Both the position numbers and the translations under genes were made by a program. Below are positions 45,867 to 54,186 of a DNA stretch of 64,000 nucleotides, one piece after another (the stretch's first letter is position 1; the number at the start of each line of letters is the position of its first letter). The notes beneath the pieces are model-generated. The model worked only from the letters and a program-made list of their open reading frames with translations, did no database searches and was not told the DNA's origin. Origin of the DNA: Methylomicrobium lacus_A (GTDB lineage Bacteria; Pseudomonadota; Gammaproteobacteria; Methylococcales; Methylomonadaceae); contig NZ_CP169217.1 of assembly GCF_041897535.1 (NCBI RefSeq), positions 2,728,001 through 2,792,000 on the forward strand, written 5' to 3'.

Positions 45867-46079
45867 TTAGCCGCCGTTTCCGATATTTTCCCAAATACTG
45901 CTGCTGGACACTTCCAATTTTTGTAATATTTGGTTGGCTTCTCGCTGTTTGGCTCGCAACGCTTCGAGTTCTTGCGCCACATCTTCACCTTGCCGGGATT
46001 TCTCTACCAATTTATCGATCCTGGCACTCCGTTCAACATATTCGTCCACCAGGTGGCTGTATTCGTCTGTTGTTTTCAT
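45867..46079 (-). CDS. Small coiled-coil protein
   Basis: A 70-residue, highly charged helical protein (MKTTDEYSHLVDEYVERSAR, then a heptad-like QELEALRAKQREANQILQKL). GAGGA lies 8 bases upstream, so it is probably expressed. No family recognised. It is on the same strand as, and upstream of, the 167-residue unknown gene; whether they work together is not known. Confidence 0.6.
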   Translation of the reverse strand: MKTTDEYSHLVDEYVERSARIDKLVEKSRQGEDVAQELEALRAKQREANQILQKLEVSSSSIWENIGNGG

Positions 46080-46201
46080 GGGTTAATTCCTCGGTTTGTT
46101 TAGTATAAATGTTATCTAAACCACGGGAGCCGCCTGCCGCTCTGGCTGACGCACGCATCCACCGCGTCAAGTTCCCGTTCTTTCTGAAAAGAATTAATGG
46201 C

Positions 46202-46230
46202 TTGCACCGATTATACTCTCCGGATATTTT
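46202..46230 (+). promoter_or_regulatory. Candidate sigma-70 promoter upstream of cmoM
   Basis: TTGCAC at 46202-46207 and TATTTT at 46225-46230 with 17 bases between, in the 334-base gap 46080-46413, which otherwise shows no gene. The leader to cmoM would be about 175 bases. Confidence 0.3.
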
Positions 46231-46413
46231 GTACAATGACATATTTCCCTGCTTTCCTGTCAAACAAGCAATTCGGCAGGATAACGGGGAAACAAGCTGG
46301 GCTCATTTTTTTTCCCTGGCGCTAAAACCACCTCTTGCTTAGGAAGTATAGTTCCTGGATTGTTCCCGCTTTATCGGGAAATTTTGCCTGACGCTGGGTT
46401 TTAACTGCATCCA

Positions 46414-47184
46414 ATGAAATTAAAACAGGATAAAAATTTCGACCAACTGATCGAAAGATTCGAGAAGAAGGTCTACGCGACCGCGAAGGGCGATTGGCGG
46501 CTGAAGTTGCTGAGGGAGGATCTGGACGCTTTTTACCGGAGCCCTACGCCGCTGACCGTTTGGGATGCCGGCTGCGGCTTTGCGCAAATCAGTTTGGGGC
46601 TGGCGGAAAAAGGGCATCGGCTGACGCTGTGCGACCTGTCAGAAAAAATGCTGGCGCGCGCCAGGCAGCTCTTCCAAAAACATGGACAGCATGCCGAATT
46701 TCACCATCAGGCCGCGCAAGACCTGGCGACCCGCCTACCCCAGTTTGATCTGGTATTGTGCCATGCGGTACTGGAATGGCTGGCGGAACCGATACCGACG
46801 CTGCAAATCATCGCGGACCGGGTCAAACCGGGCGGCACCTTGTCGCTCCTGTTCTATAACCGCAACGCGATGGTTTATACCAATGCGCTGAAAGGCGGTT
46901 GGCGCTGGCAACACCTGCTGAGCGACAGCTATCTCGGCAAGGGCGACAAGCTGACGCCGCCGAATCCGCAGTACCCGCATGAAGTGGTCGAGCACCTGAA
47001 GCGCTGGGATTTCGAGATCACGGCTCATACCGGTATTCGCGTGTTTCATGACTACCTTGACAAAGAAACGCTCGAACACAGCGATCAGTCCGAACTGTTC
47101 GCGCTGGAATACCGTCATTGCCGGATGCCGACTTACCGCGACATGGGGCGTTATGTGCATCTGGTGGCGCGGCGAGCCCAATAA
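46414..47184 (+). CDS. cmoM: tRNA 5-carboxymethoxyuridine methyltransferase
   Basis: A 256-residue class I methyltransferase matching CmoM (formerly SmtA). It begins with FDQLIERFEKKVYATAKGDW, the CmoM-specific N-terminus. SAM motif I is VWDAGCGFAQISLGLAEKGH, with CDLSEKML after strand 2, HAVLEWLAEP as motif IV, and LSLLFYNRNAMVYTNALKG downstream. It methylates cmo5U34 in the anticodon of several tRNAs to mcmo5U. It stands before the EAL-like gene with a 200-base gap. Confidence 0.93.
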   Translation: MKLKQDKNFDQLIERFEKKVYATAKGDWRLKLLREDLDAFYRSPTPLTVWDAGCGFAQISLGLAEKGHRLTLCDLSEKMLARARQLFQKHGQHAEFHHQAAQDLATRLPQFDLVLCHAVLEWLAEPIPTLQIIADRVKPGGTLSLLFYNRNAMVYTNALKGGWRWQHLLSDSYLGKGDKLTPPNPQYPHEVVEHLKRWDFEITAHTGIRVFHDYLDKETLEHSDQSELFALEYRHCRMPTYRDMGRYVHLVARRAQ

Positions 47185-47384
47185 TCGCGGCGTATGTGCC
47201 GGGCACCTCTCGGTTCGAGTTGCCTCCCATCAAAATCGATGTCCTGCACGCCGCCTATCATCATTTGAGATATGGGTTTCTAAATCTATCGTTTCATTTC
47301 GTCTGCCATATGCCTTAACCTATTCGTTATCGTCAATCATTGGGGTATTTTCCCTGCTATTGTTTCATCAAGGATTTAAATACC

Positions 47385-48257
47385 ATGCCTTTACAGCAGT
47401 TAGTCGAACACTTCAACTATCGCTTAGGATTTAACGACCCCGGCAGCTCCGGACCGTTCGTCTTCAAAAACGGCGTCGTCCATGGTGTATATGGACCGAT
47501 ACAGATCGGCAGCGTCTTGTCACCGGTTCGGCTGACCGAAGATCCGGCGCAGATCGCGGGGTATACCGCCAAACAGCAGCTGACCAATAGCCCGGCGGAA
47601 CCGTTGTACCGGGATGACATCGAGCATTTGCTCGATCATCCCTTGGCGCCGTCGATCGACACGCTGTCGATCCTGAGTTTCGACCGTCTGTCGAGAACCG
47701 TGCACATGCTGAATTATTTATTGCTGCCGACGCAGGCGGAAACCGATACGCTGTTTCTGGATGTCGATCCCCGGCATATCCTCGGCGTGAAGGAGAATCA
47801 CGGCGTTTATTTCGAAGAAATCATCGTGCGCTGCGGGCTCGAGACTCGGAACGTCGCGATCACGGTGCCCGTCAATCCGGCCTATGCGCGTTTTCAGCAA
47901 CAGTTGAATCAGGGGCTGGAGAATTACCGGCGCCGCGGCTATCAAATCGCGCTGAAGTTCGATTATGCCGCGCTGGGCCAACACGCCAATCAGTTGATTC
48001 AGGCCTTGGAGCCCAATTATGTCAGTTTGGCGGCCAACTCGCTGGACACGATCCGCGACGCCAGGGCTGCCGAAAAACTGCGGCAATGGAATGCGCTGGT
48101 GCGTTCGATCGGCGGGCGCAGCATCCTGGCGAATGTGACGCAAACAAAAAGCAGCGCCTTGGCGCAGAACGCAGGCTTTGATCTGGTCGAGGGCGATTTC
48201 TACGGCAACCCGTCTTTTGACCATGCGCCTGCCGAAAATAAGGCGCTGTGCGCTTGA
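47385..48257 (+). CDS. Degenerate EAL-domain protein
   Basis: A 290-residue protein whose C-terminal two thirds follow the EAL fold: TLFLDVDPRHILGVKENHG, VRCGLETRNVAITVPVN, YQIALKFDYAALGQHANQLI, LEPNYVSLAANSL and the last QKTK-like strand with FDLVEGDFYGNPS. The EAL signature, the DDFG motif and the catalytic Lys are replaced (FDYAALG in place of DDFGTG), so phosphodiesterase activity is unlikely. It may bind cyclic-di-GMP or a partner protein. AAGGA lies about 10 bases before the ATG. Confidence 0.75.
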   Translation: MPLQQLVEHFNYRLGFNDPGSSGPFVFKNGVVHGVYGPIQIGSVLSPVRLTEDPAQIAGYTAKQQLTNSPAEPLYRDDIEHLLDHPLAPSIDTLSILSFDRLSRTVHMLNYLLLPTQAETDTLFLDVDPRHILGVKENHGVYFEEIIVRCGLETRNVAITVPVNPAYARFQQQLNQGLENYRRRGYQIALKFDYAALGQHANQLIQALEPNYVSLAANSLDTIRDARAAEKLRQWNALVRSIGGRSILANVTQTKSSALAQNAGFDLVEGDFYGNPSFDHAPAENKALCA

Positions 48258-48480
48258 TGAGGGACCAGAGTTAAATCACCTCCCTACCGACTTCCCAATC
48301 CCGGGAGGTTCACTACGGCGATGCCGTTGGCTTCGACTCCGCTCAGCCTACGGTATATTTACCGACGATGGTTACATTCTTTATCAAAAATCACCAACTA
48401 GGCAAAAGCACTGCCGCCATCCTTGGCCAGTGCTTCCGCGGGGCACAAGCCCAGGCTATGCCCGAAATGCCGTCCTAACG

Positions 48481-49779
48481 TTATTCAAACTTCTTGGACC
48501 AGCCCAGCTGAAATGAATACTGATCCATTTCCAGTTCGATGTTTTGCTTCGGACTCAAAGGATTAGGCCCTTTGACCGAATTGCTCGGCGAATACATGAA
48601 CGCAAAATTGACTTCGTCCTTGTCGCCGATCGCGCGGCTGAAGCCGGTCGTCAAATGGTATTCCTGCACCCCCGGCGCCAGCACATTGAACAACACTTCG
48701 GACTTTGGAATCGGCTGCGCACCGTAGCTGACGCCCGCGCGCCAGGTCCAACGCTTGTTCGGCCGCCACTCGGCGCCGAGTTTGAAAATGGTCATGTCCT
48801 CCCAGCCGAAACCGGCGGCGCCGTTATCGCCGAGCCGAGTGGTCAACAGATTCGGGAACATCGCGTTGCCGACCGAGTCGACCTGGCTGTAACGAATGTG
48901 TTCGACATCGAAGGAGGTCGTGATGTCTTTGTTGATGTCCCAGGCCAGGCCGAAGTTGAAGCTTTCGGGAATATCGAAGCTCCCCTGCTCGGTGAACAAC
49001 CCCGCGTATTCGTTGAATTTCGACATCGTGATGCGGCTTTTATACGACGCCCCGAACCGGACGCCCGGAAGCACCTCGACCAGGCCGCCGACCCTGACGC
49101 CGCCGCCGAACGAATAGTCATAGCCTTGGTCCGAAACATGCGCCGGATCGCTCGAAAACGGCGCGAACGCATTCAGTCCGCGCGCCTTGAAACGTTGGAT
49201 CGCAAAAATCGGCGCGATACCGAACGAGAAGCGGCCATTGTTGAAGCTGTGCGCATAACTCGGCACGATGAAGGCCTGCGCCAGATCGACGCCGGTGGTG
49301 CCGGCGCAAAACGTGCCGCTGCCGCCCGGGAAGGGGCATAAAGGATTCGGCGTGGCCACATAATCGGTATTCATGCCGCCGTTGCCGTACATCGTCACGC
49401 CGACCGCCTGCTCCGCATCGATCCTGTGGTTCCAGCCGATGGCCGGCACCGGAAACCATTCGCTGTCGCTTCTGACGGTGCCGGAATTGAGCGGGAACGC
49501 GCCGGGCGCCAAGGTCGGCTCGCCATCGACGGTATATTGGCGGCGCGGGCTGAACAGCTCGATTTCCGCATCCAGCCGGTCGCCGAGATAGGCGCTGCTG
49601 GCCGGATTGACCGCGGCCGCGAACGAATCCAGCAGCCGCGCGGTGCTGGCGCCGGCCAAGGCTTTGCTGCGGGCGCCGTAGCCGTGCGCGAAATAGCCGT
49701 TGGTCGCCCCCGCGATGGCCGGCAAGCCGCCCAATACGGCCGTCGCCGCGACGGCCAGGTACCTGTTTGTTGTAGTCAT
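48481..49779 (-). CDS. FadL/TodX-family outer-membrane transport protein
   Basis: A 432-residue outer-membrane protein with signal peptide (ending IAGATNG) and the OmpP1/FadL N-terminus GYFAHGYGARSKALAGASTA, then AAVNPASSAYLGDRLD. FadL proteins pass hydrophobic compounds such as fatty acids, alkanes or aromatics through a lateral opening. The C-terminus ends in FQLGWSKKFE, an aromatic-rich last strand. AGGAG lies 8 bases before the start. It is the last of four co-directional envelope genes (48481-53422). Confidence 0.9.
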   Translation of the reverse strand: MTTTNRYLAVAATAVLGGLPAIAGATNGYFAHGYGARSKALAGASTARLLDSFAAAVNPASSAYLGDRLDAEIELFSPRRQYTVDGEPTLAPGAFPLNSGTVRSDSEWFPVPAIGWNHRIDAEQAVGVTMYGNGGMNTDYVATPNPLCPFPGGSGTFCAGTTGVDLAQAFIVPSYAHSFNNGRFSFGIAPIFAIQRFKARGLNAFAPFSSDPAHVSDQGYDYSFGGGVRVGGLVEVLPGVRFGASYKSRITMSKFNEYAGLFTEQGSFDIPESFNFGLAWDINKDITTSFDVEHIRYSQVDSVGNAMFPNLLTTRLGDNGAAGFGWEDMTIFKLGAEWRPNKRWTWRAGVSYGAQPIPKSEVLFNVLAPGVQEYHLTTGFSRAIGDKDEVNFAFMYSPSNSVKGPNPLSPKQNIELEMDQYSFQLGWSKKFE

Positions 49780-49822
49780 TGCTTAGTTCTCCTAAATAGT
49801 TGTCAAACCGTGGCGTTTGGCC

Positions 49823-50365
49823 TTAAGGCGCACTGGAAGAGAGCTTGGCCGGCTGATTCGGGCATTGCCGGGTGTCGGCCGGCACTTTGCCTACCAACAA
49901 CAGGAAACTCTCGAAAGGCTCCATGTTGCCCATCGCTTCGCCCATCGGACCGTCGAAACCCAAACTGCCGGAGATCATCGCGCGCATCGGGCCGTAGTCG
50001 CCGCGCCCCATCTCGACCCAGCTATCGGTCTCGGCGCTCATCACATAGTCGGCACCCGACGCTAATGCTTGCGTCTCGGCTTTGCCTCCATAGACGCAGC
50101 GGGCAAGACTACCCTGCAGCGCAATCCGCAATTCGGCCGTCGGCTTGTCGCCGCAGTCCTCGCGGTAAAGCTGGATCACCTTGAAACCGCGTCCATCATT
50201 GTTTTTTACCCATCCGGATTCGACCAGTTTTTGGGTCAGCACCGGGCTGGCATTCCAGGCCTGGCACGCCTCGGCGCCCCAATCGGGCGAGATCAGCACC
50301 GGCGCCGCGTAAGCCGAGCCGGCCAGGCCAAGCAGGGCGGCGCCGAATAATGTTTTGTAACTCAT
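49823..50365 (-). CDS. Periplasmic SCP2-like (sterol carrier/lipid-binding) protein
   Basis: A 180-residue protein with a signal peptide (AGSAYAAP) and a mature domain resembling SCP2-type lipid carriers: TAELRIALQGSLARCVYGGK, DYVMSAETDSWVEMGRGDYG, then PMRAMISGSLGFDGPMGEAM and PFESFLLLVGKVP. Three cysteines besides the signal may form disulfides. It probably binds a hydrophobic ligand in the periplasm, consistent with its place between a FadL porin and a folding factor. The assignment is from motif order only. Confidence 0.7.
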   Translation of the reverse strand: MSYKTLFGAALLGLAGSAYAAPVLISPDWGAEACQAWNASPVLTQKLVESGWVKNNDGRGFKVIQLYREDCGDKPTAELRIALQGSLARCVYGGKAETQALASGADYVMSAETDSWVEMGRGDYGPMRAMISGSLGFDGPMGEAMGNMEPFESFLLLVGKVPADTRQCPNQPAKLSSSAP

Positions 50366-50371
50366 TCGCGG

Positions 50372-51217
50372 TCACCGTGTTTTGCTGTTCGAATCGGTAA
50401 TCGCGGCGACATGCGATGCGCCTTTCAATTCGGCGAGCAGTTTTTCGACCTGCTTTTTCTCCGCCTTTTCGCGCAGAACGCCGCGCAGCTTGATATTGGT
50501 ATGGTCATAAGGCTGGGCGTCGGTCACCTTGCGCGGGCCGTCGTCGAGCAGGATGATGTTCCAGCCGTAGCGAGTCTTGACCGGTTCGACGGTGAGTTCG
50601 CCTTTCTTCAGTTGCGTGACGGCGCCGGCGAAGGCCTCGTCGATGAAGATGTCGGGACGGAACCAGCCGATACTGCCGCCGTGATGTTCGGCGCCGGGGT
50701 CATGGGATTTGTGTTTGGCCAGTTCGGAGAAATCGGCGCCCGACTTGATTTGTTTGATGATGCCCTCGGCTTCGGCCTTATCGGGCACCACGATCTGGCG
50801 TATCTTGTATTCGAGAAATTTTCCGGACGTCCTTTTGCTTTCGTAGTCGCTGCGAATGCTGTCTTCCGTTACCGGATGCTCTTTGAAATAGGCGTCCAGG
50901 TAAGCTTTCGAAAGAATGGCCAGCCGGTCCAGTTGCAGGTGCGCTTCGATTTCGGGATTCTTGTCCAGTTGTTTCCTGAGGGCCTGGTCCGCTAACAGCG
51001 ACTGGCTGACCAGATCTTCCTTGATATCCTGCTTGATCTCGTCGGTCAGCGGCACGCCTTGCGCGGCGCGCCGTTTCACGACGTAGTCTATCTCCGCCTG
51101 ACTGATGGCGGATGTTTGCGAGTCTGTTTGCGCTTGCTCGGCGGCCGTCACGTCCAGCGCGGCGGATAAGCCGAGAGCGGAAACCAGCAGCGTGTATTTT
51201 TTGTTGATTGTTGACAT
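50372..51217 (-). CDS. Parvulin-type peptidyl-prolyl isomerase, periplasmic
   Basis: A 281-residue PpiC/SurA-like protein. Signal peptide MSTINKKYTLLVSALGLSAA, a helical chaperone part, then a rotamase domain with KSGADFSELAKHKSHDPGAE, GSIGWFRPDIFIDEAF and TRYGWNIILLDD. It helps fold exported proteins, here perhaps the neighbouring FadL-type barrel and the large secreted protein, since it lies 6 bases from the SCP2-like gene. Start at 51217 chosen for its signal peptide; an ATG at 51247 is possible. Confidence 0.88.
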   Translation of the reverse strand: MSTINKKYTLLVSALGLSAALDVTAAEQAQTDSQTSAISQAEIDYVVKRRAAQGVPLTDEIKQDIKEDLVSQSLLADQALRKQLDKNPEIEAHLQLDRLAILSKAYLDAYFKEHPVTEDSIRSDYESKRTSGKFLEYKIRQIVVPDKAEAEGIIKQIKSGADFSELAKHKSHDPGAEHHGGSIGWFRPDIFIDEAFAGAVTQLKKGELTVEPVKTRYGWNIILLDDGPRKVTDAQPYDHTNIKLRGVLREKAEKKQVEKLLAELKGASHVAAITDSNSKTR

Positions 51218-51376
51218 GGTTGCGATTGCTTTGATCAGGATTGTCATAAAAAGAGGGAGGGGCGACTTACCGGGAGGAGTCATCAGAGGGTTAGAAATCC
51301 CGGACATCGGCCTCTGCCTCATACAAAATTTCAGCTTAAAACCCGGCGCGGCGTTAACCGCGCCGGGCAGTCACGG

Positions 51377-53422
51377 CTAATTTTGGTAATGCTCAGGCCC
51401 TTTCAGTTTCAGGCCGTTCTTCTCGAAAATCGCACCGTGCGGACGTGCCGAGCCGGTGACGCCACGATTCGGCCAGTCGAACTCCGAGCGCTCAGGTCCG
51501 GTCAGGGCGACGCCCAATTCACCGGTCAGTTCGTCCTTGAAGCTCTCGTCATATTGCAAAGAACCGTCGGCATTGATTTTCGCCACATAGATCTTTCTGT
51601 CCCCGCCGGAGCCGGTGCCCAGAAGTCCCATATGGTTCAGGTCGACGAAGTAATTGATGAACACGAGACGCTTGCCGGGTTGCAACGCGCCGCTTGCCGA
51701 TGAACCGGTAGCGCCGGCGCGGTCAATGCCGACGAAATGCGGGCCACCGTGGGTGGCGTAGTTTTCCGGAGAGTTCGCGGTGACTTGTCCGACCACCACC
51801 GGGCAATCGGCGGCGCCGTTGTTATGCACCCTGTTGTTCAAAGCGTTTCCTGCGATCGGCAGGCCCAGCGTGGAATTGCCGGGGCGGCTCGAATCGGCTG
51901 CCGGGAAATCGCAATCGATAGGATCGGTTCCTTTCGCGAGCAAAGGCTGGATATCGAGCGACAACACGCGGCGGTCGTGTTCGCCCGGATAATCGCGCTC
52001 ATAAACATGGTCGCCCGGGCTGTTTTCGCCGGCGATCGGCAGGAACAGATATTTGTCGTCGTCGCTGATCGCAAAATAGGAAACGCCTGTGCAAGGACCT
52101 ACGTCATAGACCGGCTTCCATTCCGGACCCTGACCGTTATTGGCGGTCTGCGGCGCGAGAATATTGGAGGTGTAATACAGCGTGCCGCCGCACATGCTGG
52201 CCGCGAAAGCGCCGTTATGCGGCACCAGCTGACCGGTCTGCGGATCGGTATGGCCCTTGCTGTGCGGCAGCGCCAGGCCCATCAAGCCTTCCGGTTCTTC
52301 GTGCAAATAGACATCCTCGATCCGCGGCCCATCCGGCACCTGGCTGACGCTGATCGGCCCCTTCTTCAGGTCATTGGCTCGCCATACCCGTACGGTGGTG
52401 CCGAACTGGCGGAGGCTGGTCAAATTGGTCGGCAGCGGATTGTAGGTAAAGTAATCGCTGAACAGATTCGCGATCGGGTCGCCGGCACCCAATACCAGAG
52501 GATTGGCGTAATCGGAGGTGACCAGATAATTGCCGTTATAGGTCAACTGCATGCCGTGCGGATAGGCTTCCAGTCCCGCATCCGAAATTCCGGTCAAATG
52601 CTGCGGCGTATAACGGGTGACGCCGGAGTTCCAGACGATGGCGGAATTTTCGCTGAGGTATTGCTTGTCGTTCTGCAAAATATCGCCAACCAGAGGGATT
52701 GGCAGATAAGGCAGGCCGCCCGCGCATGCGCCTGTGCGCAAAGGATGGAACTCGACCACCGTACCGGGTCCGTAATAAGCGGTGCCGCCCATGAAGGTGG
52801 CAGCAATGTGGCCGTTCGGCAGCACCACGAAGTCGTCGGTCAGCGAGGACTTCAGCAACTCCATACCGCAAACGGCGATTTCCGCCTTCGGAATCTTGCG
52901 CACGTCGGTGATATCGAAGCGGAAAATGTTGCCGCTGATCAGACCGCCGGCGAACAGGTATTTCTTTTTGCTGACCGGATCGATATAGGTGGTGTAGGCG
53001 TTGTTGTGATGCGGCTCGTTGTGGATGTCCGATGTATGCAGCAGCGCGGTGCCCGGCTTGTTCGCACCGAGGATGGACGGCAGGCCGGCGGTCCAGATCA
53101 CCTTGCCGTAGGTCGTCGAATCCGGCTCCGCGTCGATCACGGTCAGGAAATCGGAATCGGCATTCTGATCGTCCAGAATATCATCGCCGGTCCACGCCAA
53201 TAGGACAGTGCCATTCGGAATGACTTTGCCCGTCGTTTTGCTGATGGCTTCAGGGGCGCGCTGCAAGCCGCCGGTCGTTTGCAGAGTCAAGTCAGGACCG
53301 ACCAGCCCTCCCAGAAGTCCGGCCTGGGCGCTGCCGTATCCGGCCAGCGACAAGGCCAGCAGTCCCGCCGCAAGCGGGAATTTAGCCGCTCGCGGCCTAC
53401 GCTTGATGGTAAGCTTATTCAT
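51377..53422 (-). CDS. Large secreted protein, SBP56/methanethiol oxidase-like beta-propeller (tentative)
   Basis: A 681-residue exported protein; signal ends GYGSAQAG, preceded by AGGATG 5 bases before the ATG. It shows propeller-like blades similar in order to SBP56 (selenium-binding protein/methanethiol oxidase): LFAGGLISGNIFRFDITDVR, VVLPNGHIAATFMGG, AISDDDKYLFLPIAGE and INYFVDLNHMGLLGTGSGGD. SBP56 proteins bind copper and oxidise methanethiol, which would suit a C1-using cell, but similarity here is distant and the mtoX neighbours (SCO1, MauG) are absent. It lies upstream of a parvulin, an SCP2-like carrier and a FadL porin. Confidence 0.5.
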   Translation of the reverse strand: MNKLTIKRRPRAAKFPLAAGLLALSLAGYGSAQAGLLGGLVGPDLTLQTTGGLQRAPEAISKTTGKVIPNGTVLLAWTGDDILDDQNADSDFLTVIDAEPDSTTYGKVIWTAGLPSILGANKPGTALLHTSDIHNEPHHNNAYTTYIDPVSKKKYLFAGGLISGNIFRFDITDVRKIPKAEIAVCGMELLKSSLTDDFVVLPNGHIAATFMGGTAYYGPGTVVEFHPLRTGACAGGLPYLPIPLVGDILQNDKQYLSENSAIVWNSGVTRYTPQHLTGISDAGLEAYPHGMQLTYNGNYLVTSDYANPLVLGAGDPIANLFSDYFTYNPLPTNLTSLRQFGTTVRVWRANDLKKGPISVSQVPDGPRIEDVYLHEEPEGLMGLALPHSKGHTDPQTGQLVPHNGAFAASMCGGTLYYTSNILAPQTANNGQGPEWKPVYDVGPCTGVSYFAISDDDKYLFLPIAGENSPGDHVYERDYPGEHDRRVLSLDIQPLLAKGTDPIDCDFPAADSSRPGNSTLGLPIAGNALNNRVHNNGAADCPVVVGQVTANSPENYATHGGPHFVGIDRAGATGSSASGALQPGKRLVFINYFVDLNHMGLLGTGSGGDRKIYVAKINADGSLQYDESFKDELTGELGVALTGPERSEFDWPNRGVTGSARPHGAIFEKNGLKLKGPEHYQN

Positions 53423-54186
53423 AGTTACATCCTTAGTTAGTGAGACATTGGTACTTTTATTGTTTTTCGAGGGTCATCCTTGACCCGATTCCTGGCAGCC
53501 CCTCTCAAAGCGGCCGAAAACCTTGTTGTCCGTGCGCAAGTTCGCAAAATCAATATCGCAAGTTCCATGCCACCATTTAACCAATTGTTCTATTATGAAT
53601 TTCTAATATTCTTAAGTGTTATTTAAGTCAAAACTGCTGATATACCAACACCAAACCAGCACTTTGTGCTGATATTCCAGCAATCAATGCTTGCTCCGCT
53701 GGCATTTCGATTGCACGATGCACGGTCTCGCGTACCCTGTGAGGTCGCGCGCCGGAGAGTAACATTCAAAATCAGGCTTTATTTGAGGTTGCTCGACAAA
53801 CATCGAAGCAGCAGCAGGCGTTGCCAATTCAACAAGCGCTGATTGCGCCGACAGACGCCGGCATGATTTGAACGAGAGAAATGCGGTCTACAAGAAAATA
53901 GCGATACGGTCGGCTCGAACGACGTATGAATGGAGAGGCTCAGCGCTTGGCCGATGAGGCCGGAAAGCGCCTGGTCGATTGGCAGCTGCGTCATCCTGGG
54001 ACTGGAATGCGGCGCCGATAAAAGCCGCGCATGGCGCGGAAAGTAGGCTTTGAGTTTTTTTAGACCGCCTGTCTTTGGCCTTTCGACTGCCGAAAATACA
54101 GCGCTATGCGCATAATGAGGGATCTGGCGAGAACTGATTTCGCTGCCGTAGATCAGCCGGGTTTTAAACACCCGGCTGACCAGAAT
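53423..54186. other. Intergenic region before the metal-efflux genes
   Basis: About 760 bases. An open frame at 53779-54171 (minus) has no ribosome site, no recognisable content and low codon regularity, and is not called. The promoter of the secreted-protein gene should lie near 53423-53600, an AT-rich stretch. Confidence 0.5.

Noticed and set aside
46109..46342. A 77-codon frame before cmoM
   Set aside because: No Shine-Dalgarno sequence and no recognisable content; a promoter-like pair falls inside it.
53779..54171. A 130-codon frame on the minus strand between the secreted protein and czcA
   Set aside because: No ribosome site, no hydrophobic or domain pattern, amino-acid content looks random.
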